Shown here piece by piece: positions 8,917-18,012 of a DNA stretch of 64,000 nt. Each line of letters opens with the position of its first letter. Positions within the stretch are counted from its first letter, which is position 1. The stretch is from Klebsiella aerogenes (GTDB lineage: Bacteria > Pseudomonadota > Gammaproteobacteria > Enterobacterales > Enterobacteriaceae): NCBI GenBank assembly GCA_029027985.1, contig CP119076.1, forward strand, positions 2,540,422 through 2,604,421, given 5' to 3'. The notes under the pieces are model-generated. The model made no database searches. It was not told the DNA's origin and saw only the letters and a program-made list of their open reading frames with translations. The position numbers and the translations under genes were made by a program.

Positions 8917-9768
8917 ATGAAATTATCCGCCCTGGCCGTTGCCGCCGCCCTGTTCAGTACCACCGCCTTTGCCGCACCGTTGACCCTGCAAACCTATAAC
9001 CCGCAGGAGAACGGTATTTTCGCGGTAAACTCGACGCTGGCCTCCGGCCCGCATGAGGCCGTGCTGTTTGATGCGCAGTTCAGCGTTAAAGACGGCGAGA
9101 AGCTAGTCGAGATGATCAACAAAAGCGGTAAAAAGCTGACCCGTATCGTGATTACCTCCGGCGATCCGGATTTCTACTTTGGTCTTGAGCCGCTGGTAAA
9201 AGCCTTCCCGCAGGCCAAAATCGTCGCCACCGCCGAAGTAGTTAAACATATCGAAGAAACCCATGCCGCGAAGCTGGCTTATTGGGGCCCACAAATGAAA
9301 GACGGCGCGCCGAAACAGGTTTATGTTCCACAAGTATTGGCCGCGAATACCTTCACCATCGACGGCGAAAAAGTAACGATTCTTCAGCCACGAAACTATG
9401 CTGCGTTCGTCTGGATCCCTGCGAATAAAGCGATCCTCGGCGGCACCGGCGTCGCCTGGGGGATGCACGTGTGGACCGCCGACACCCAAAGCGCAGAGAG
9501 CCGTCAGCAGTGGCGCCAAACCCTTGATGATATGGCGACCCTGCATCCGCAGCAGGTGATCCCGGGCCACTATCTGGGAACACCGCCGGCTGGCGATAAA
9601 GCCATCGTCTTTACTCGTGACTATCTGCAAAAATTCGAGCAGACGCTGAAAGCGCATAAAGATTCCGCCAACGTTATCAAATCCATGAAGGCGCAGTATC
9701 CGGGGCTGGCAGAAGAAAGCTCGCTGGAGCTGAGCGCGAAAGTGAATACCGGCGAGATGAAATGGTGA
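8917..9768 (+). CDS. Periplasmic MBL-fold protein with degenerate metal motif
   Basis: A 283-residue protein with a clear Sec signal peptide (cleavage near AFA-AP, residue 20). It has the metallo-beta-lactamase-fold layout: early strands, the VITSGDPDFYFGLEP segment where the family has H-x-H-x-D-H, a late GGTGVAWG, and VIPGHY near the C-terminus. The canonical histidines of the first motif are replaced (Ser, Gly and Phe flank the retained Asp residues), so normal di-zinc hydrolase chemistry is doubtful. It diverges from a LysR gene. Substrate and activity are unknown. Confidence 0.75.
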   Translation: MKLSALAVAAALFSTTAFAAPLTLQTYNPQENGIFAVNSTLASGPHEAVLFDAQFSVKDGEKLVEMINKSGKKLTRIVITSGDPDFYFGLEPLVKAFPQAKIVATAEVVKHIEETHAAKLAYWGPQMKDGAPKQVYVPQVLAANTFTIDGEKVTILQPRNYAAFVWIPANKAILGGTGVAWGMHVWTADTQSAESRQQWRQTLDDMATLHPQQVIPGHYLGTPPAGDKAIVFTRDYLQKFEQTLKAHKDSANVIKSMKAQYPGLAEESSLELSAKVNTGEMKW

Positions 9769-9944
9769 TATACCCGCGCCTGAATCAAGAACGCTCTTAA
9801 TCTACCGGCGCAAGGTTGCTATTCGTCCCAAAATGGACCACGATGATCCCGTCGTATTTACAACACGCGACATTCTTAGGGTTACGTTTCGTCCGGCTTG
9901 CGTCGGGCTTGTCCTTGAAACCAGAACAGGATTAAGGAGTAAGA

Positions 9945-10085
9945 ATGAAATCGAACCATCAGGCACGTCATCTTCTCGGTCTGAACTACAAGCTTTCCCG
10001 CCAGAAAAAAGTGGTGCTGGAAGGCGACGAAGAAACTACCGTCAACCACATCCACGCCACGGGCCGCAAACGCCGCGGTGGTTAA
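9945..10085 (+). CDS. sra: Stationary-phase ribosome-associated protein Sra (S22)
   Basis: A 46-residue basic protein beginning [13 protein letters not shown] and ending ATGRKRRGG, colinear with E. coli Sra (RpsV, 45 residues). Sra binds the 30S subunit in stationary phase. The ATG is preceded by AAGGAGT. It sits immediately before maeA as in E. coli and is closed by its own terminator. Confidence 0.93.
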   Translation: MKSNHQARHLLGLNYKLSRQKKVVLEGDEETTVNHIHATGRKRRGG

Positions 10086-10106
10086 TTTTTCAGCTGAGTG
10101 ATGATA

Positions 10107-10141
10107 AAAACACCATCCGTTAAACAGGATGGTGTTTTTTT
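10107..10141 (+). terminator. Rho-independent terminator of sra
   Basis: Perfect ten-base stem AACACCATCC / GGATGGTGTT (10109-10118 with 10127-10136), a short loop and a run of seven T. It separates sra from maeA transcription. Confidence 0.9.
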
Positions 10142-10269
10142 ACAACAATCCAACGCTTCGTTACCTTCTTTGTTACCATCTGCTCTATACTCTGCCCGCT
10201 GCATTTCCTGCCAGCCCGCTCGCTTATCGCCGCGCCCGGGTCTGAAGTGAACATCAAGGAGTTAGTGCG

Positions 10270-11967
10270 ATGCAATTCATCTATAAGAAAAACCGTTCTC
10301 TGTATATCCCCTACGCTGGCCCGGTTCTGCTTGAGTTCCCGTTACTCAACAAAGGAAGCGCCTTCAGCATGGAAGAGCGCAGCAGCTTCAACCTGCTGGG
10401 CCTGCTGCCGGAAGTTGTCGAAACCATCGAAGAACAAGCCGAACGCGCGTGGATCCAGTATCAGGGGTTTAAAACCGAGATCGATAAGCACATTTATCTG
10501 CGCAACATCCAGGACACCAACGAAACCCTGTTTTATCGCCTGATTGGCAATCATCTCGATGAGATGATGCCGGTTATCTATACCCCTACCGTCGGCGCCG
10601 CCTGCGAGCGCTTCTCAGAAATCTACCGTCGCGCGCGCGGCGTGTTCATCTCCTACCAGAATCGGCATAATCTCGACGATATCCTGCAAAACGTACCGAA
10701 CCACAACGTCAAAGTGATCGTAGTGACGGACGGCGAGCGCATCCTCGGCCTCGGCGATCAGGGTATCGGCGGCATGGGCATCCCGATCGGCAAATTGTCC
10801 TTGTACACCACCTGCGGCGGTATCAGCCCGGCGTACACGCTACCGGTCGTACTGGATGTCGGCACCAACAACCAGCAGTTACTCGACGACCCGCTGTATA
10901 TGGGCTGGCGTCACCCGCGCGTCACTGACGACGAGTATTATCAGTTCGTCGACGACGTTATCCAGGCGATTAAAAACCGCTGGCCGGACGTCCTGCTGCA
11001 GTTTGAAGACTTCGCGCAGAAAAACGCCATGCCGCTGCTTAACCGTTATCGCCACGAAATTTGCTCGTTTAATGACGATATTCAGGGCACTGCCGCGGTC
11101 ACCGTTGGTACGCTGATCGCCGCCAGTCGCGGCGCAGGCAGCCAGCTGAGCGAACAAAAAATCGTCTTCCTCGGCGCGGGTTCCGCCGGTTGCGGTATTG
11201 CCGAACAGATCATCGCGCAGATCGTGCGTGAAGGATTAAGCGAAGAAGAAGCTCGCCAGCGCGTATTTATGGTAGACCGCTTCGGCCTGCTGACCGACGG
11301 CATGCCGAATCTGCTGTCGTTCCAGAATAAGCTGGTGCAGAAACGTGAAAATCTGCAACAGTGGGACACCACCAATGAGGCGCTTTCTCTGCTGGATGTG
11401 GTGCGTAACGTCAAGCCGAATATCTTGATCGGCGTTTCTGGCCAGCCTGGGCTGTTCACGGAAGAGATCATTCGCGAGATGCACCGGCATTGCCCGCGTC
11501 CGATCGTGATGCCGCTGTCGAACCCAACCTCCCGCGTTGAAGCCACCCCTCAGAACATCCTGACCTGGACCGATGGCGAAGCGCTGGTAGCGACCGGCAG
11601 TCCGTTCACCCCGGTTACCGTTAAGGGGAAACAGTACGCCATCGCACAGTGCAACAACTCCTATATATTCCCGGGTATCGGCCTTGGCGTCATTGCCGCA
11701 GGTGCCTCACGCGTCACCGACGAGATGCTGATGGCGGCAAGCGAAACCCTGGCCAACCATTCGCCGCTGGTGAACAACGGTGAAGGCCCGGTACTGCCGG
11801 AGCTGAAAGATATTCAGGCCGTGTCGCGCGCCATCGCTTTTGCGGTCGGTAAAGTGGCTCAGGAACAGGGCGTGGCGGTAAAAACCTCTGCCGAAGCGCT
11901 GTTGCAGGCGATCAGCGATAATTTCTGGCATCCGGAATACCGCAACTATCGCCGGACATCGATTTAA
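10270..11967 (+). CDS. maeA: NAD-dependent malic enzyme MaeA (SfcA)
   Basis: A 565-residue enzyme converting malate to pyruvate and CO2 with NAD+ in the cytoplasm, linking the TCA cycle to pyruvate. It matches E. coli MaeA throughout: the N-terminal [19 protein letters not shown], substrate/metal region [13 protein letters not shown] and [11 protein letters not shown], and the NAD-binding [13 protein letters not shown]. Start ATG 10270 has AAGGAG upstream. The N-terminus is a little different from E. coli, which is common. Followed by a strong terminator. Confidence 0.96.
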   Translation: MQFIYKKNRSLYIPYAGPVLLEFPLLNKGSAFSMEERSSFNLLGLLPEVVETIEEQAERAWIQYQGFKTEIDKHIYLRNIQDTNETLFYRLIGNHLDEMMPVIYTPTVGAACERFSEIYRRARGVFISYQNRHNLDDILQNVPNHNVKVIVVTDGERILGLGDQGIGGMGIPIGKLSLYTTCGGISPAYTLPVVLDVGTNNQQLLDDPLYMGWRHPRVTDDEYYQFVDDVIQAIKNRWPDVLLQFEDFAQKNAMPLLNRYRHEICSFNDDIQGTAAVTVGTLIAASRGAGSQLSEQKIVFLGAGSAGCGIAEQIIAQIVREGLSEEEARQRVFMVDRFGLLTDGMPNLLSFQNKLVQKRENLQQWDTTNEALSLLDVVRNVKPNILIGVSGQPGLFTEEIIREMHRHCPRPIVMPLSNPTSRVEATPQNILTWTDGEALVATGSPFTPVTVKGKQYAIAQCNNSYIFPGIGLGVIAAGASRVTDEMLMAASETLANHSPLVNNGEGPVLPELKDIQAVSRAIAFAVGKVAQEQGVAVKTSAEALLQAISDNFWHPEYRNYRRTSI

Positions 11968-11988
11968 TACAGCATCTATACCCTCATC

Positions 11989-12018
11989 ACGGGTCTGCAA
12001 TTCAGACCCGTTTTTTTA
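11989..12018 (+). terminator. Rho-independent terminator of maeA
   Basis: Stem ACGGGTCTG (11989-11997) with CAGACCCGT (12003-12011), five-base loop and seven T. Confidence 0.9.
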
Positions 12019-12123
12019 TCCCCCGCTTTCCCGCTAATTCCATCACTGTACCTGGTCAAATGACGATTTAGCCGCTACACTGCCTGCACCCATTAACTAA
12101 CTGAATAGATAAGGAGGATCCCC

Positions 12124-12207
12124 ATGCTGTACTGTGAAATTTTCAATGTTTCACATACATTTGGCGATCGTGCCAGCTCAAGTGTTATCGATATCGTGCT
12201 GCGATAA
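12124..12207 (+). CDS. Candidate 27-residue leader peptide upstream of the ABC-F gene
   Basis: Starts ATG at 12124 after a near-perfect ribosome site (AAGGAGG, 6-nt spacing), far better than the one of the downstream ABC-F gene. It encodes 27 residues beginning MLYCEIFNVSH and ending SSVIDIVLR. The last ten codons and stop lie inside a two-part hairpin (12176-12220), so translation would open it. Leader ORFs in front of ABC-F antibiotic-resistance or ribosome-rescue genes are known from Gram-positives (msr, vmlR types); the role here is inference from layout. I do not recognise the peptide. Confidence 0.55.
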   Translation: MLYCEIFNVSHTFGDRASSSVIDIVLR

Positions 12208-12311
12208 CTTTAGCTTGAGCGAAGAAGCCAACCACTAAATCCCTTCCTCGGGCTTACCGGGTTATCGTCAGCGATGTTTGACGAGGCATTTTCATGCCTG
12301 TAACTCTTGAG
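12176..12311 (+). promoter_or_regulatory. Alternative hairpins between leader ORF and ABC-F start
   Basis: Hairpin A pairs GCTCAAG/GTTATCG (12176-12190) with CGATAAC/CTTGAGC (12202-12220). The same two left-arm motifs have possible alternative partners further on: a second GTTATCG at 12261-12267 could pair with CGATAAC (12202-12208), and CTTGAG at 12306-12311, just before the ABC-F start, could pair with CTCAAG of the leader. Two more small stems lie between (CGTCA/TGACG, 12266-12283; AGGCAT/ATGCCT, 12284-12299). No run of T follows, so any control would be on translation rather than termination. Confidence 0.5.
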
Positions 12312-12321
12312 TAAGTTCACC

Positions 12322-14028
12322 ATGAGCACATTATTAAGCGCACAATCTCTGCATGTTGATACGGCCTTCGGCCCACTGTTCAACGACCTCTCCTTTACCC
12401 TGAAAAAAGGCGATCGCATTGGCCTGATTGGCTATAACGGTTGCGGCAAAAGCACGCTATTGCAGGTGCTGGACGGCACCCTGACGCCAACCTCCGGCAG
12501 CGTATCACTGGCCAACCACTGTCTGATGGCGCGGGTTGAGCAGCATCTTCCTGCTGCGTTACTTCGCCAGCCGTTGTTGCAGGTCGTGCTGGAGAAGCTT
12601 CCGCTCGGCGAGCGGGAATCCCTGCGCTGGCAAGCAGAGCGGCTGCTGGCTGAAATGGGTTTTACCGGGCTGCAAAACCATCAGCAAGCCTCCACCCTCA
12701 GCGGCGGGCAACATACCCGACTGCTGCTCGCCCGCGCCCTGATTCAGCAGCCCGACCTGCTGTTGCTGGATGAACCGGGCAATCACCTTGACCTACCGAC
12801 CCTGCTCTGGCTGGAAAGCTTCTTGCAAACCTGGCAGGGGAGCTTCGTCGTGGTGTCACACGATAATCTCTTATTGGATGCTGTAACTAATACCAGTTGG
12901 ATTTTACGCGACAAGACTCTGCATGCGTTCTCGCTGCCCTGCAGCGCCGCCCGTCAGGCGCTGGATGAGCAGGATGAAAGCGATTCTCTGCGTCACAAGG
13001 CCGAGCAAAAAGAGATCGATCGCGTCGCCGCCAGCGCCAAACGGTTGGCCGTCTGGGGACGGGTGTACGATAACGAAGATCTGTCGCGCAAAGCCAAGCA
13101 GATGGAAAAACAGGTATCACGCCTGAAGGAGAGCCAGACGGAACTCACTGCCGGTACCCCATGGCGTCTGGAAATGCACGGCGATGCGGTTCGCGCCGAT
13201 CGCCTGCTGGAAATGGAGAACCTGCCGGTACCGCCTGCGCCGGGGCTACCCGCCCTCTTCACCACCGGACTGGCGCGGCTGCAAAGCGGCGATCGGGTAG
13301 CAATTATCGGGCGCAACGGCGGCGGTAAATCCTCTCTGCTGCGCCTGCTATGGCGGCAAATGCACCAGCCGTCTCCCGATGCCGGTCTGCGTCTGCATCC
13401 GCGGTTACACCCGGGTTATTACGATCAGACGCTGTGCCAATTAGCGGATGATGCCAGTTTGCTGGAGGCGTTGGAAACGTTCGAGCCCTCGTCGGAAACA
13501 CGCAAACGCGCGCTGATTTCCGCCGGATTTGGCTGGGTGCGTCACGGGCAAAAGGTCAGCTCGTTGAGCGGCGGCGAACGTTCGCGACTATTGTTTGTCG
13601 GTCTGTCGCTGGCGCGCTATAGCCTGCTGCTGCTCGATGAACCAACCAACCATCTGGATATGGACGGTAAAGAGGCGCTGGCTGCCACGCTGAGAGACTA
13701 CCCCGGCGGCCTGCTGCTGGTCAGTCATGACCGCCAGCTAATCAGCCAGAGCTGCAACCGCTTCTGGCTGATTGACGAAAACGGGCTAAGCGAATGGCAC
13801 GACGTTGACGAGGTGTATGTCCGTCTTCGCGGCGACGAACGCCCCGTGGATGCCATAGAGAAATCGGCAACACCATCCACTGAGGTTCACGATGACCTGT
13901 TGGAGCGATTGATCATGCTGGAGCAGCGGTTAGCAGACGATCTGGCACGTAAACCGAAACATCAGAAGCCTCAGTTGCAGGCGCAGTGGCGAAAGGAGAT
14001 TGCAGACATTAATACTCAGTTGAGCTAA
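12322..14028 (+). CDS. ABC-F family ATPase
   Basis: 568 residues from ATG 12322 (the TTG at 12307 is a less likely start). Two ABC ATPase domains without membrane segments, joined by a charged linker: Walker A GYNGCGKST and GRNGGGKSS; signatures LSGGQ and LSGGE; Walker B/switch LLLLDEPGNHLD and LLLLDEPTNHLD. The first has Gly where ABC-F proteins normally have Thr. ABC-F proteins bind the ribosomal E site and assist stalled ribosomes or confer antibiotic resistance. The subfamily is not clear; it is not obviously Uup, EttA, YbiT or YheS. The weak ribosome site and the leader ORF upstream suggest regulated translation. Confidence 0.85.
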   Translation: MSTLLSAQSLHVDTAFGPLFNDLSFTLKKGDRIGLIGYNGCGKSTLLQVLDGTLTPTSGSVSLANHCLMARVEQHLPAALLRQPLLQVVLEKLPLGERESLRWQAERLLAEMGFTGLQNHQQASTLSGGQHTRLLLARALIQQPDLLLLDEPGNHLDLPTLLWLESFLQTWQGSFVVVSHDNLLLDAVTNTSWILRDKTLHAFSLPCSAARQALDEQDESDSLRHKAEQKEIDRVAASAKRLAVWGRVYDNEDLSRKAKQMEKQVSRLKESQTELTAGTPWRLEMHGDAVRADRLLEMENLPVPPAPGLPALFTTGLARLQSGDRVAIIGRNGGGKSSLLRLLWRQMHQPSPDAGLRLHPRLHPGYYDQTLCQLADDASLLEALETFEPSSETRKRALISAGFGWVRHGQKVSSLSGGERSRLLFVGLSLARYSLLLLDEPTNHLDMDGKEALAATLRDYPGGLLLVSHDRQLISQSCNRFWLIDENGLSEWHDVDEVYVRLRGDERPVDAIEKSATPSTEVHDDLLERLIMLEQRLADDLARKPKHQKPQLQAQWRKEIADINTQLS

Positions 14029-14036
14029 CCGTTACA

Positions 14037-14063
14037 TTTCGGCAAGGTCAGACCTTGCCGAAA
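14037..14063. repeat. Perfect inverted repeat between convergent genes
   Basis: TTTCGGCAAGGTC (14037-14049) and GACCTTGCCGAAA (14051-14063) form a strong hairpin between the ABC-F gene and the convergent pyrophosphatase gene. Neither side is followed by a good T run, so termination is possible but not certain. Confidence 0.6.
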
Positions 14064-14093
14064 TACGGGTCTACAGGCGCCGCCGGGCGCCAT

Positions 14094-14708
14094 TTATGAC
14101 GGGTTTTTAGCTTTCCAGGCATCCCATGCAGCTTTGATTTCCTGCTTTGCCGCAGCAGCATCGTTAAAACCATCAAGTTCAACTTTCTTACGTCCGTCCG
14201 GCAGTTGTTTATACACGCGGAAGAAAGCCTGCAAACGTTCTTGCTCAATTTTCGGCAGATCGCCTACCTTTTTAATGTCGTCATAGGTCGGGTCGATTTT
14301 GCTCGCCGGTACGGCAATGATTTTGTCGTCTTTCTCTCCGCCGTCGATCATTTTCAACACCCCGATGGCGCGGAGTTTAATCAATGTCCCCGGCGCCATT
14401 GGCGCACGGGTGTAAAACACCACGTCCAACGGGTCGCCGTCACCAGCCAGAGATTGGGTTAACGAGCCATAGTTAGCCGGATAGGCGACCGGCATTGACT
14501 GAAAGCGATCGGCGATGATGAAGCCAGTTTTGGCATCAGTTTCATACTTGATGATGCCGCCTGCCGGGATTTCGGTCACCGCGTAAAACTCCTCGGGGGT
14601 ATTTTCCGGCTGCGGGAACTCCAGCACGTTGTGCGCCCCAGCGGTGGTGGAAAGAAACAGCGTAGCGGCAAAAATAGTTTTTGCCAGATGCGTTTTTACC
14701 AGATGCAT
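14094..14708 (-). CDS. Periplasmic family I inorganic pyrophosphatase
   Basis: 204 residues with an N-terminal signal peptide (basic MHLVKTHLAK, hydrophobic core, cleavage near TAGA-HN). The mature part is a family I pyrophosphatase: EIPAGGIIKYE, the metal-binding loop GDGDPLD, and KIDPTYDD. It hydrolyses PPi to phosphate with Mg2+. Export is the unusual part, since the housekeeping Ppa is cytoplasmic; this is a second, envelope-located enzyme that could scavenge phosphate. It is convergent with the ABC-F gene and divergent from adhP. Confidence 0.85.
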   Translation of the reverse strand: MHLVKTHLAKTIFAATLFLSTTAGAHNVLEFPQPENTPEEFYAVTEIPAGGIIKYETDAKTGFIIADRFQSMPVAYPANYGSLTQSLAGDGDPLDVVFYTRAPMAPGTLIKLRAIGVLKMIDGGEKDDKIIAVPASKIDPTYDDIKKVGDLPKIEQERLQAFFRVYKQLPDGRKKVELDGFNDAAAAKQEIKAAWDAWKAKNPS

Positions 14709-14898
14709 TGTGTCGTCACTCTATCGTTATTAGAAATGGTTCAACGCAACGGTAGACATCACGGATGAAAAATCGATGACGATTTCATGGCAATTCAATG
14801 ACCTACCAAAATTGATACAACCGTATGAATTTCGAGCTAAATCAGTGGCAAATAACCACATTGCCGGCCATCTGTCTTGTCATTCACCGCGGATGTAC

Positions 14899-14914
14899 TA
14901 ATCCTTAATGGGTA
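14899..14914 (+). promoter_or_regulatory. Candidate NarL/NarP 7-2-7 box upstream of adhP
   Basis: TAATCCTTAATGGGTA fits the inverted heptamer consensus TACYYMT-NN-AKRRGTA at 13 of 14 positions. It lies about 50 bases before the adhP start. The preceding bases extend to TACTAATCCTTAA, a 13-mer found identically upstream of fdnG (30258-30270). Confidence 0.5.
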
Positions 14915-14960
14915 ATGTTTTCCCAGTTCGCCATTTCGTATCACTCACAAGGAGAAACGC

Positions 14961-15971
14961 ATGAAAGCTGCTGTAGTCACCCATGACCACCAGATCGATG
15001 TGACCGATAGAACGCTGCGCCCGCTCGAACACGGCGAAGCGCTGCTGAAAATGGAATGTTGCGGGGTTTGCCACACTGACCTGCATGTCAAAAATGGCGA
15101 TTTCGGCGATAAAACCGGCGTCATTCTTGGTCATGAAGGCATCGGTATCGTTGAAAAAGTCGGACCTGGAGTGACGTCCCTGAAACCGGGCGACCGCGCC
15201 AGCGTGGCGTGGTTCTTCGAAGGCTGCGGCCACTGCGAATATTGTAATAGCGGCAACGAAACCCTGTGTCGTACGGTAAAAAATGCCGGTTATACCGTCG
15301 ATGGCGGGATGGCCGAAGAGTGCATCGTAACCGCCAATTACGCGGTCAAAGTACCGGATGGTCTGGATTCTGCTGCCGCCAGCAGCATCACCTGCGCGGG
15401 TGTCACAACTTATAAAGCCGTGAAAGTCTCGTACATTAAACCCGGCCAGTGGATCGCCATTTACGGCCTCGGCGGCCTCGGCAATCTGGCGCTGCAGTAT
15501 GCCAAAAATGTCTTTAACGCCAAAGTGATCGCCGTTGACGTCAACGACGGGCAACTGGAACTGGCCGCGTCGATGGGCGCGGATCTGACCGTTAACTCGC
15601 GTAATGAAGACGCAGCGAAAATTATTCAGGAGAAAACCGGCGGCGCCCACGCGGCAGTGGTGACTGCCGTCGCCAAAGCGGCGTTTAACTCCGCCGTTGA
15701 TGCGGTACGCGCCGGCGGCCGTGTCGTCGCCGTGGGTCTACCGCCGGAATCAATGAGCCTCGATATTCCGCGTCTGGTGCTCGATGGAATTGAAGTGGTG
15801 GGTTCGCTGGTCGGTACCCGCCAGGACCTGATTGAAGCCTTCCAGTTCGCCGCCGAAGGCAAAGTGGTGCCAAAAGTTACCTTGCGTCCGCTGGGCGATA
15901 TCAACACCATCTTTAAGGAGATGGAACAGGGCCAGATTCGTGGCCGTATGGTTATCGACTTCCGCCGTTAA
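14961..15971 (+). CDS. adhP: Zinc-dependent alcohol dehydrogenase AdhP
   Basis: A 336-residue medium-chain dehydrogenase, oxidising ethanol and other primary alcohols with NAD+ (or reducing acetaldehyde). It matches E. coli AdhP in length and sequence. Catalytic zinc residues lie in [10 protein letters not shown] and GHEGIG, the structural zinc uses the four cysteines of [15 protein letters not shown], and the NAD site is GLGGLGNLA. Start ATG after AAGGAG. In E. coli adhP lies between maeA and fdnI; here extra genes separate them on both sides. Confidence 0.95.
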   Translation: MKAAVVTHDHQIDVTDRTLRPLEHGEALLKMECCGVCHTDLHVKNGDFGDKTGVILGHEGIGIVEKVGPGVTSLKPGDRASVAWFFEGCGHCEYCNSGNETLCRTVKNAGYTVDGGMAEECIVTANYAVKVPDGLDSAAASSITCAGVTTYKAVKVSYIKPGQWIAIYGLGGLGNLALQYAKNVFNAKVIAVDVNDGQLELAASMGADLTVNSRNEDAAKIIQEKTGGAHAAVVTAVAKAAFNSAVDAVRAGGRVVAVGLPPESMSLDIPRLVLDGIEVVGSLVGTRQDLIEAFQFAAEGKVVPKVTLRPLGDINTIFKEMEQGQIRGRMVIDFRR

Positions 15972-15982
15972 CCTCCCCCCAC

Positions 15983-16005
15983 GCCTCTCCTTTTCAGGGA
16001 GAGGC
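15983..16005. terminator. Hairpin between adhP and araJ
   Basis: GCCTCTCC (15983-15990) and GGAGAGGC (15998-16005) form an eight-base stem between two convergent genes. It lacks a T run, so it may be a weak or factor-assisted terminator. Confidence 0.45.
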
Positions 16006-16037
16006 TAAACCACTGACTATTCTCGCCCAAAAGATAA

Positions 16038-17219
16038 TCAGGCCTGTTCCACGCGGATGGCGTGTTGATGCGCCATCCGTCGCTGGTAGCGGGCGTACAG
16101 CAGTAACGCACTCATCGCCAGGAATGAAAGCGCGGCCGCAGGCAGCGCCACCGCACGCCAACCTGCGCCAAAGGTCATCATCATTCCGCCGCAGAATGCG
16201 CCGATGGCGCTGCCCAGGTTAAACGCGATTTGCCCACCCGCGGCTCCCAACATTTCGCCGCCTTTCGCGTTCTGCAGCAATAATATTTGCAAAGGCGCAG
16301 CCAGCGCAAACAACCCGGCGCAGCAAATAAACGACAGCGTCAGCGAGGCCAACGGATTGGCGCCGAACGTAAAGATCAGCAACAGCACCACGACAATCAG
16401 GCCATTAGTCATTGCCGCAATACGCAGTGGGCTGTAGCGTCCTGAGATCCTGCCGCTCAACAAATTCCCCAGCACCATCCCCAACCCAACCAACATCATA
16501 ATTAACATCATTGCCGATTCGCTAAAGCCGGAGACATTCATCATGAACGGCTTGATATAGCTAAACCAGGCGAAAACCCCGGCGTTGCCGAACAGGGTGG
16601 CGGCAAAAATAAACCACGGCGCCGGTGATCTGAGAAAGTGGAATTGTTCGCTCAGCCGCGCCGTAGACGGGTCGTACAGCGTCGGGACCCAGCGTAATAT
16701 CGCCAGCAACACCAACACATCGAACAGCGCGATAGCCGTAAAGGTGTAACGCCAGCTGAACTGGTGGCCAAGCCAGGTGCCGCCCGGCACGCCCAGCAGA
16801 TTGGCCACGGTCATACCGGCAATCATCCCGGCCACCGCCGCCGTCACCTTTCCCGGAGGGGCGATTTTCGACAGAATAATAGCGCCGACGCCAAAATACG
16901 CGCCATGAGGAAATCCGGAGATAAGACGGCCCAGCGCCAGCATGGAATAACTGGAGGAGAAGGTAAACAGCGCATTCCCCACAACACACAGCGTCATCAG
17001 AAATAACATGACCGATTTCAGGGAGAAACGGCGGGAGAACAGCGCCATGACTGGCGCGCCGATCACGACGCCGACGGCATACCAGGAGATCATATTGCCG
17101 GCGACGGGAATAGAAAGGCCGACATCATGAGCAATCTCCGGCAACACGCCCATGATGCCAAACTCCGCCATACCGAGGCCAAAGGTACCCAGCGCTAAGG
17201 AAAAAATAGTTTTCTTCAT
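16038..17219 (-). CDS. araJ: MFS transporter AraJ
   Basis: 393 residues from ATG 17219 (MKKTIFSLALGTFG), twelve predicted membrane helices, major facilitator superfamily. It is colinear with E. coli AraJ, sharing long stretches such as LGMAEFGIMGVL, GRLISGFPHGAYFG and LQNAKGGE. In E. coli araJ is arabinose-inducible and of uncertain substrate; it may export sugars or small drugs. An open frame continues 16 codons upstream but lacks support. Here it is not next to arabinose genes. Confidence 0.85.
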   Translation of the reverse strand: MKKTIFSLALGTFGLGMAEFGIMGVLPEIAHDVGLSIPVAGNMISWYAVGVVIGAPVMALFSRRFSLKSVMLFLMTLCVVGNALFTFSSSYSMLALGRLISGFPHGAYFGVGAIILSKIAPPGKVTAAVAGMIAGMTVANLLGVPGGTWLGHQFSWRYTFTAIALFDVLVLLAILRWVPTLYDPSTARLSEQFHFLRSPAPWFIFAATLFGNAGVFAWFSYIKPFMMNVSGFSESAMMLIMMLVGLGMVLGNLLSGRISGRYSPLRIAAMTNGLIVVVLLLIFTFGANPLASLTLSFICCAGLFALAAPLQILLLQNAKGGEMLGAAGGQIAFNLGSAIGAFCGGMMMTFGAGWRAVALPAAALSFLAMSALLLYARYQRRMAHQHAIRVEQA

Positions 17220-17295
17220 ACAGTCGGTCGCTATAAGACAGCAAAATGCTAGTGTAACCGATTTCACATCGCTATTTTATTCTTAACAAGCCACT

Positions 17296-18012
17296 TCACC
17301 CCATCCCCAGATAAGCATTTCTGACGTCCGGGTTATCCAGTAACGCCGCACCGGTACCACTCAAGCGAATTTCACCGTTAACCAGCACATAGGCGCGGTT
17401 GGCCAGTTTCAGCGCGTGATGGGCATTTTGCTCCACCAGCAGCAGGGTCATCCCCTGCGCAGTGAGTTCACGCAACACGGTAAAAATCTGTTTCACCACC
17501 AGCGGCGCAAGACCGAGGCTCGGTTCGTCTAACAGTAATAGCTTCGGTCTGCTCATCAGCGCGCGCGCTATCGCCAGCATCTGCTGTTCGCCGCCGGAGA
17601 GCGTCATCGCCCGTTGCGCACGGCGCTCCTCCAGGCGCGGGAACAGCTGAAACATCCGCGCCTTATCTTCATTCTGAAAGCGATTGCCGATGGGGATAGT
17701 GCCCATCAGCAGATTTTCCTCCACCGTCATATCGGGGAATATTCGCCGCCCTTCCGGCGCCTGAGCAATGCCATTAGTGGCGATAAAGTGGGTGGACTGG
17801 CGGCTGATATCATTGCCGCGATAGATAATTTTCCCGTCGCTAATGCGCGGCTGGCCGAAAATCGACATCAGCAGCGTGGATTTACCAGCGCCATTCGCGC
17901 CGATTAACGCCACGGTTTCCCCTTCATTAACATCGAGCGATACCGACTTTAGCGCCTGAATCTGACCGTAAAAGACATTAACCTCGCAAAATTGCAGCAG
18001 CGGTTGGCTCAT
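17296..18012 (-). CDS. livF: Branched-chain amino-acid-type ABC transporter ATPase LivF
   Basis: 238 residues, the normal LivF length. Walker A GANGAGKST, signature LSGGEQQMLAIARAL and Walker B LLLLDEPSLGLAP are intact. Peripheral ATPase of a HAAT-family importer, working with LivG. Last gene of the five-gene cluster (binding protein, livH, livM, livG, livF); its start overlaps the livG stop by one base. Confidence 0.92.
   Translation of the reverse strand: MSQPLLQFCEVNVFYGQIQALKSVSLDVNEGETVALIGANGAGKSTLLMSIFGQPRISDGKIIYRGNDISRQSTHFIATNGIAQAPEGRRIFPDMTVEENLLMGTIPIGNRFQNEDKARMFQLFPRLEERRAQRAMTLSGGEQQMLAIARALMSRPKLLLLDEPSLGLAPLVVKQIFTVLRELTAQGMTLLLVEQNAHHALKLANRAYVLVNGEIRLSGTGAALLDNPDVRNAYLGMG

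Noticed and set aside
12307..12321. TTG at 12307 as the ABC-F start
   Set aside because: ATG at 12322 fits the domain start better; the TTG lies inside the putative regulatory CTTGAG motif.
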